In this document: positions 4,789-5,516 of the stretch, in pieces
Layout of the letters: every line of letters starts with the position of its first letter
Position numbering within the stretch: the stretch's first letter is position 1
Assembly (NCBI GenBank): GCA_949346185.1
Contig: CASGVX010000154.1
Location: 1 to 5,516 of the forward strand
Source of the DNA: an uncultured Lachnospiraceae bacterium
GTDB taxonomy: Bacteria; Bacillota; Clostridia; Lachnospirales; Lachnospiraceae
DNA length: 5,516 bases
Direction: 5' to 3'
Made by a program: the position numbers and the translations under genes
Notes under the pieces: generated by a model
The model's input: the letters and a program-made list of their open reading frames with translations, nothing else
Told to the model about the DNA's origin: nothing
Database searches by the model: none

Positions 4789-5516
4789 CTATGACTGGGA
4801 ATAATATCCGCTGTTCCGATACTCTTTGGGCGTACAGCCAATGACCTTTAAAAAGACTTTGTTAAAATAACTGATATTATTAAACCCGGCGAGATTGGCA
4901 ATCTCTCCAATTTTCTTATCCGTATCCTGCAGAAGTCGGCAGCTCTGCAATATGCGGTAGCGCATCAGATACTGCATGGGAGACATTTTCATATGCTGCT
5001 TGAATACCCTGCAGAACTGCCCTTCGCTCATGGGCAGCAATTCTGCCAGTTCACCCAGCGTGATTTCATAGACATAATTCTCTTTCATATAATCCACCAC
5101 TGGACGAAGCCTCTCAGATGCGGCGTGATCCTCCATGTGATTTTTCTTCACCGGCTTCCCCTGAGCAAACATCAGATTCCACACGCTGAGAAGCCTGCTC
5201 TTAATCAGCAGTTCATAAGGTTCCAGCCCATGTTCCGGACATTGGCTAATCTGCCCTAGGTACCATATGACTTCCCTCTCCCAAGACATCATCCCCTTTT
5301 CAGGAAACAGATTCAAAAAATCATCAATCTCCCTTACCCCCTCCCTGGCGGCTGCCAGTTCCGGATGGCCATAGTCCTCCCCCAAGATAGAGAGGTATTC
5401 CCGAAAGAGATACTTTCCATGGAGTACCGGGAAGATATATTTCTTGGCAAACCGACTGTGCATGTCATCCTCCAGCGCCTCATAGGAAAAATCCACTGCG
5501 AAAAAAGAACATGCCC
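4789..5516 (-). CDS. AraC/XylS-family transcriptional regulator, 5' end outside the window
   Basis: A DNA-binding transcription factor. The C-terminal 100 residues (about 5115-4813) form a typical AraC double helix-turn-helix domain. The first HTH lies around ITLGELAELLPMSEGQFCRV. The second runs KIGEIANLAGFNNISYFNKV and is followed by the family signature F-x-K-x-x-G-x-[TS]-P-x-x-[YF]R, seen here as FLKVIGCTPKEYR. Upstream is a helical linker and what looks like the end of an AraC ligand-sensing (cupin-type) domain: FFAVDFSYEAL, then a YIFPVLHGKYLF strand segment. A GTG at 5496 could begin a 235-residue protein, but it has no ribosome binding site. The frame stays open to the window edge and full AraC sensors are about 270-300 residues, so the true start is likely beyond 5516. 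The ligand is unknown. It may control the HAD gene downstream, or a divergent gene outside the window, as is common for AraC regulators of carbohydrate genes. Confidence 0.92.
   Translation of the reverse strand, partial: ACSFFAVDFSYEALEDDMHSRFAKKYIFPVLHGKYLFREYLSILGEDYGHPELAAAREGVREIDDFLNLFPEKGMMSWEREVIWYLGQISQCPEHGLEPYELLIKSRLLSVWNLMFAQGKPVKKNHMEDHAASERLRPVVDYMKENYVYEITLGELAELLPMSEGQFCRVFKQHMKMSPMQYLMRYRILQSCRLLQDTDKKIGEIANLAGFNNISYFNKVFLKVIGCTPKEYRNSGYYSQS

Overview
The window looks like chromosomal DNA of a low-to-mid GC Clostridia-type Firmicute, probably a Lachnospiraceae relative. Three things suggest this: strong AGGAGG-type ribosome binding sites with 5-7 nt spacers, frequent AGG/AGA arginine codons, and the make-up of the proteins. 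The assignment comes from sequence character only; no search was run. I see no mobile element, CRISPR array, rRNA or tRNA, and no gene-free stretch longer than about 210 bases.

Layout. (1) On the minus strand, bases 1-1946 hold a two-gene aromatic amino acid unit: trpS (tryptophanyl-tRNA synthetase), then aroC (chorismate synthase) 28 nt downstream. The 3' end of aroC is cut by the window edge. A good sigma-A-type promoter and a leader of about 90 nt with a 16-bp perfect palindrome precede trpS. (2) Bases 1947-2157 are a divergent control region. (3) On the plus strand, bases 2158-4049 hold a three-gene cassette of unknown function: two small Met/Gln-rich helical proteins that share a C-terminal motif, then a protein with about six membrane spans. 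The first ribosome binding site lies in the loop of a perfect 8-bp hairpin whose stem contains most of the start codon. (4) On the minus strand, bases 4031-5516 hold an AraC-family regulator (5' end outside the window) followed 95 nt later by a HAD-superfamily phosphatase/phosphomutase-like gene. The HAD gene's 3' end overlaps that of the membrane protein by 19 bp, tail to tail.

How the genes fit together. trpS and aroC make functional sense as a unit: AroC supplies chorismate, the precursor of tryptophan, and TrpS loads tryptophan onto tRNA. The AraC regulator and HAD enzyme may be co-transcribed, but nothing shows the substrate. The plus-strand cassette is the part I cannot explain from known families and is the best candidate for something undescribed. 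Its two small proteins appear to be built from the same short repeated 'turn-Pro-helix' unit and are encoded just upstream of a membrane protein, which suggests, without proving, a small membrane-associated complex.
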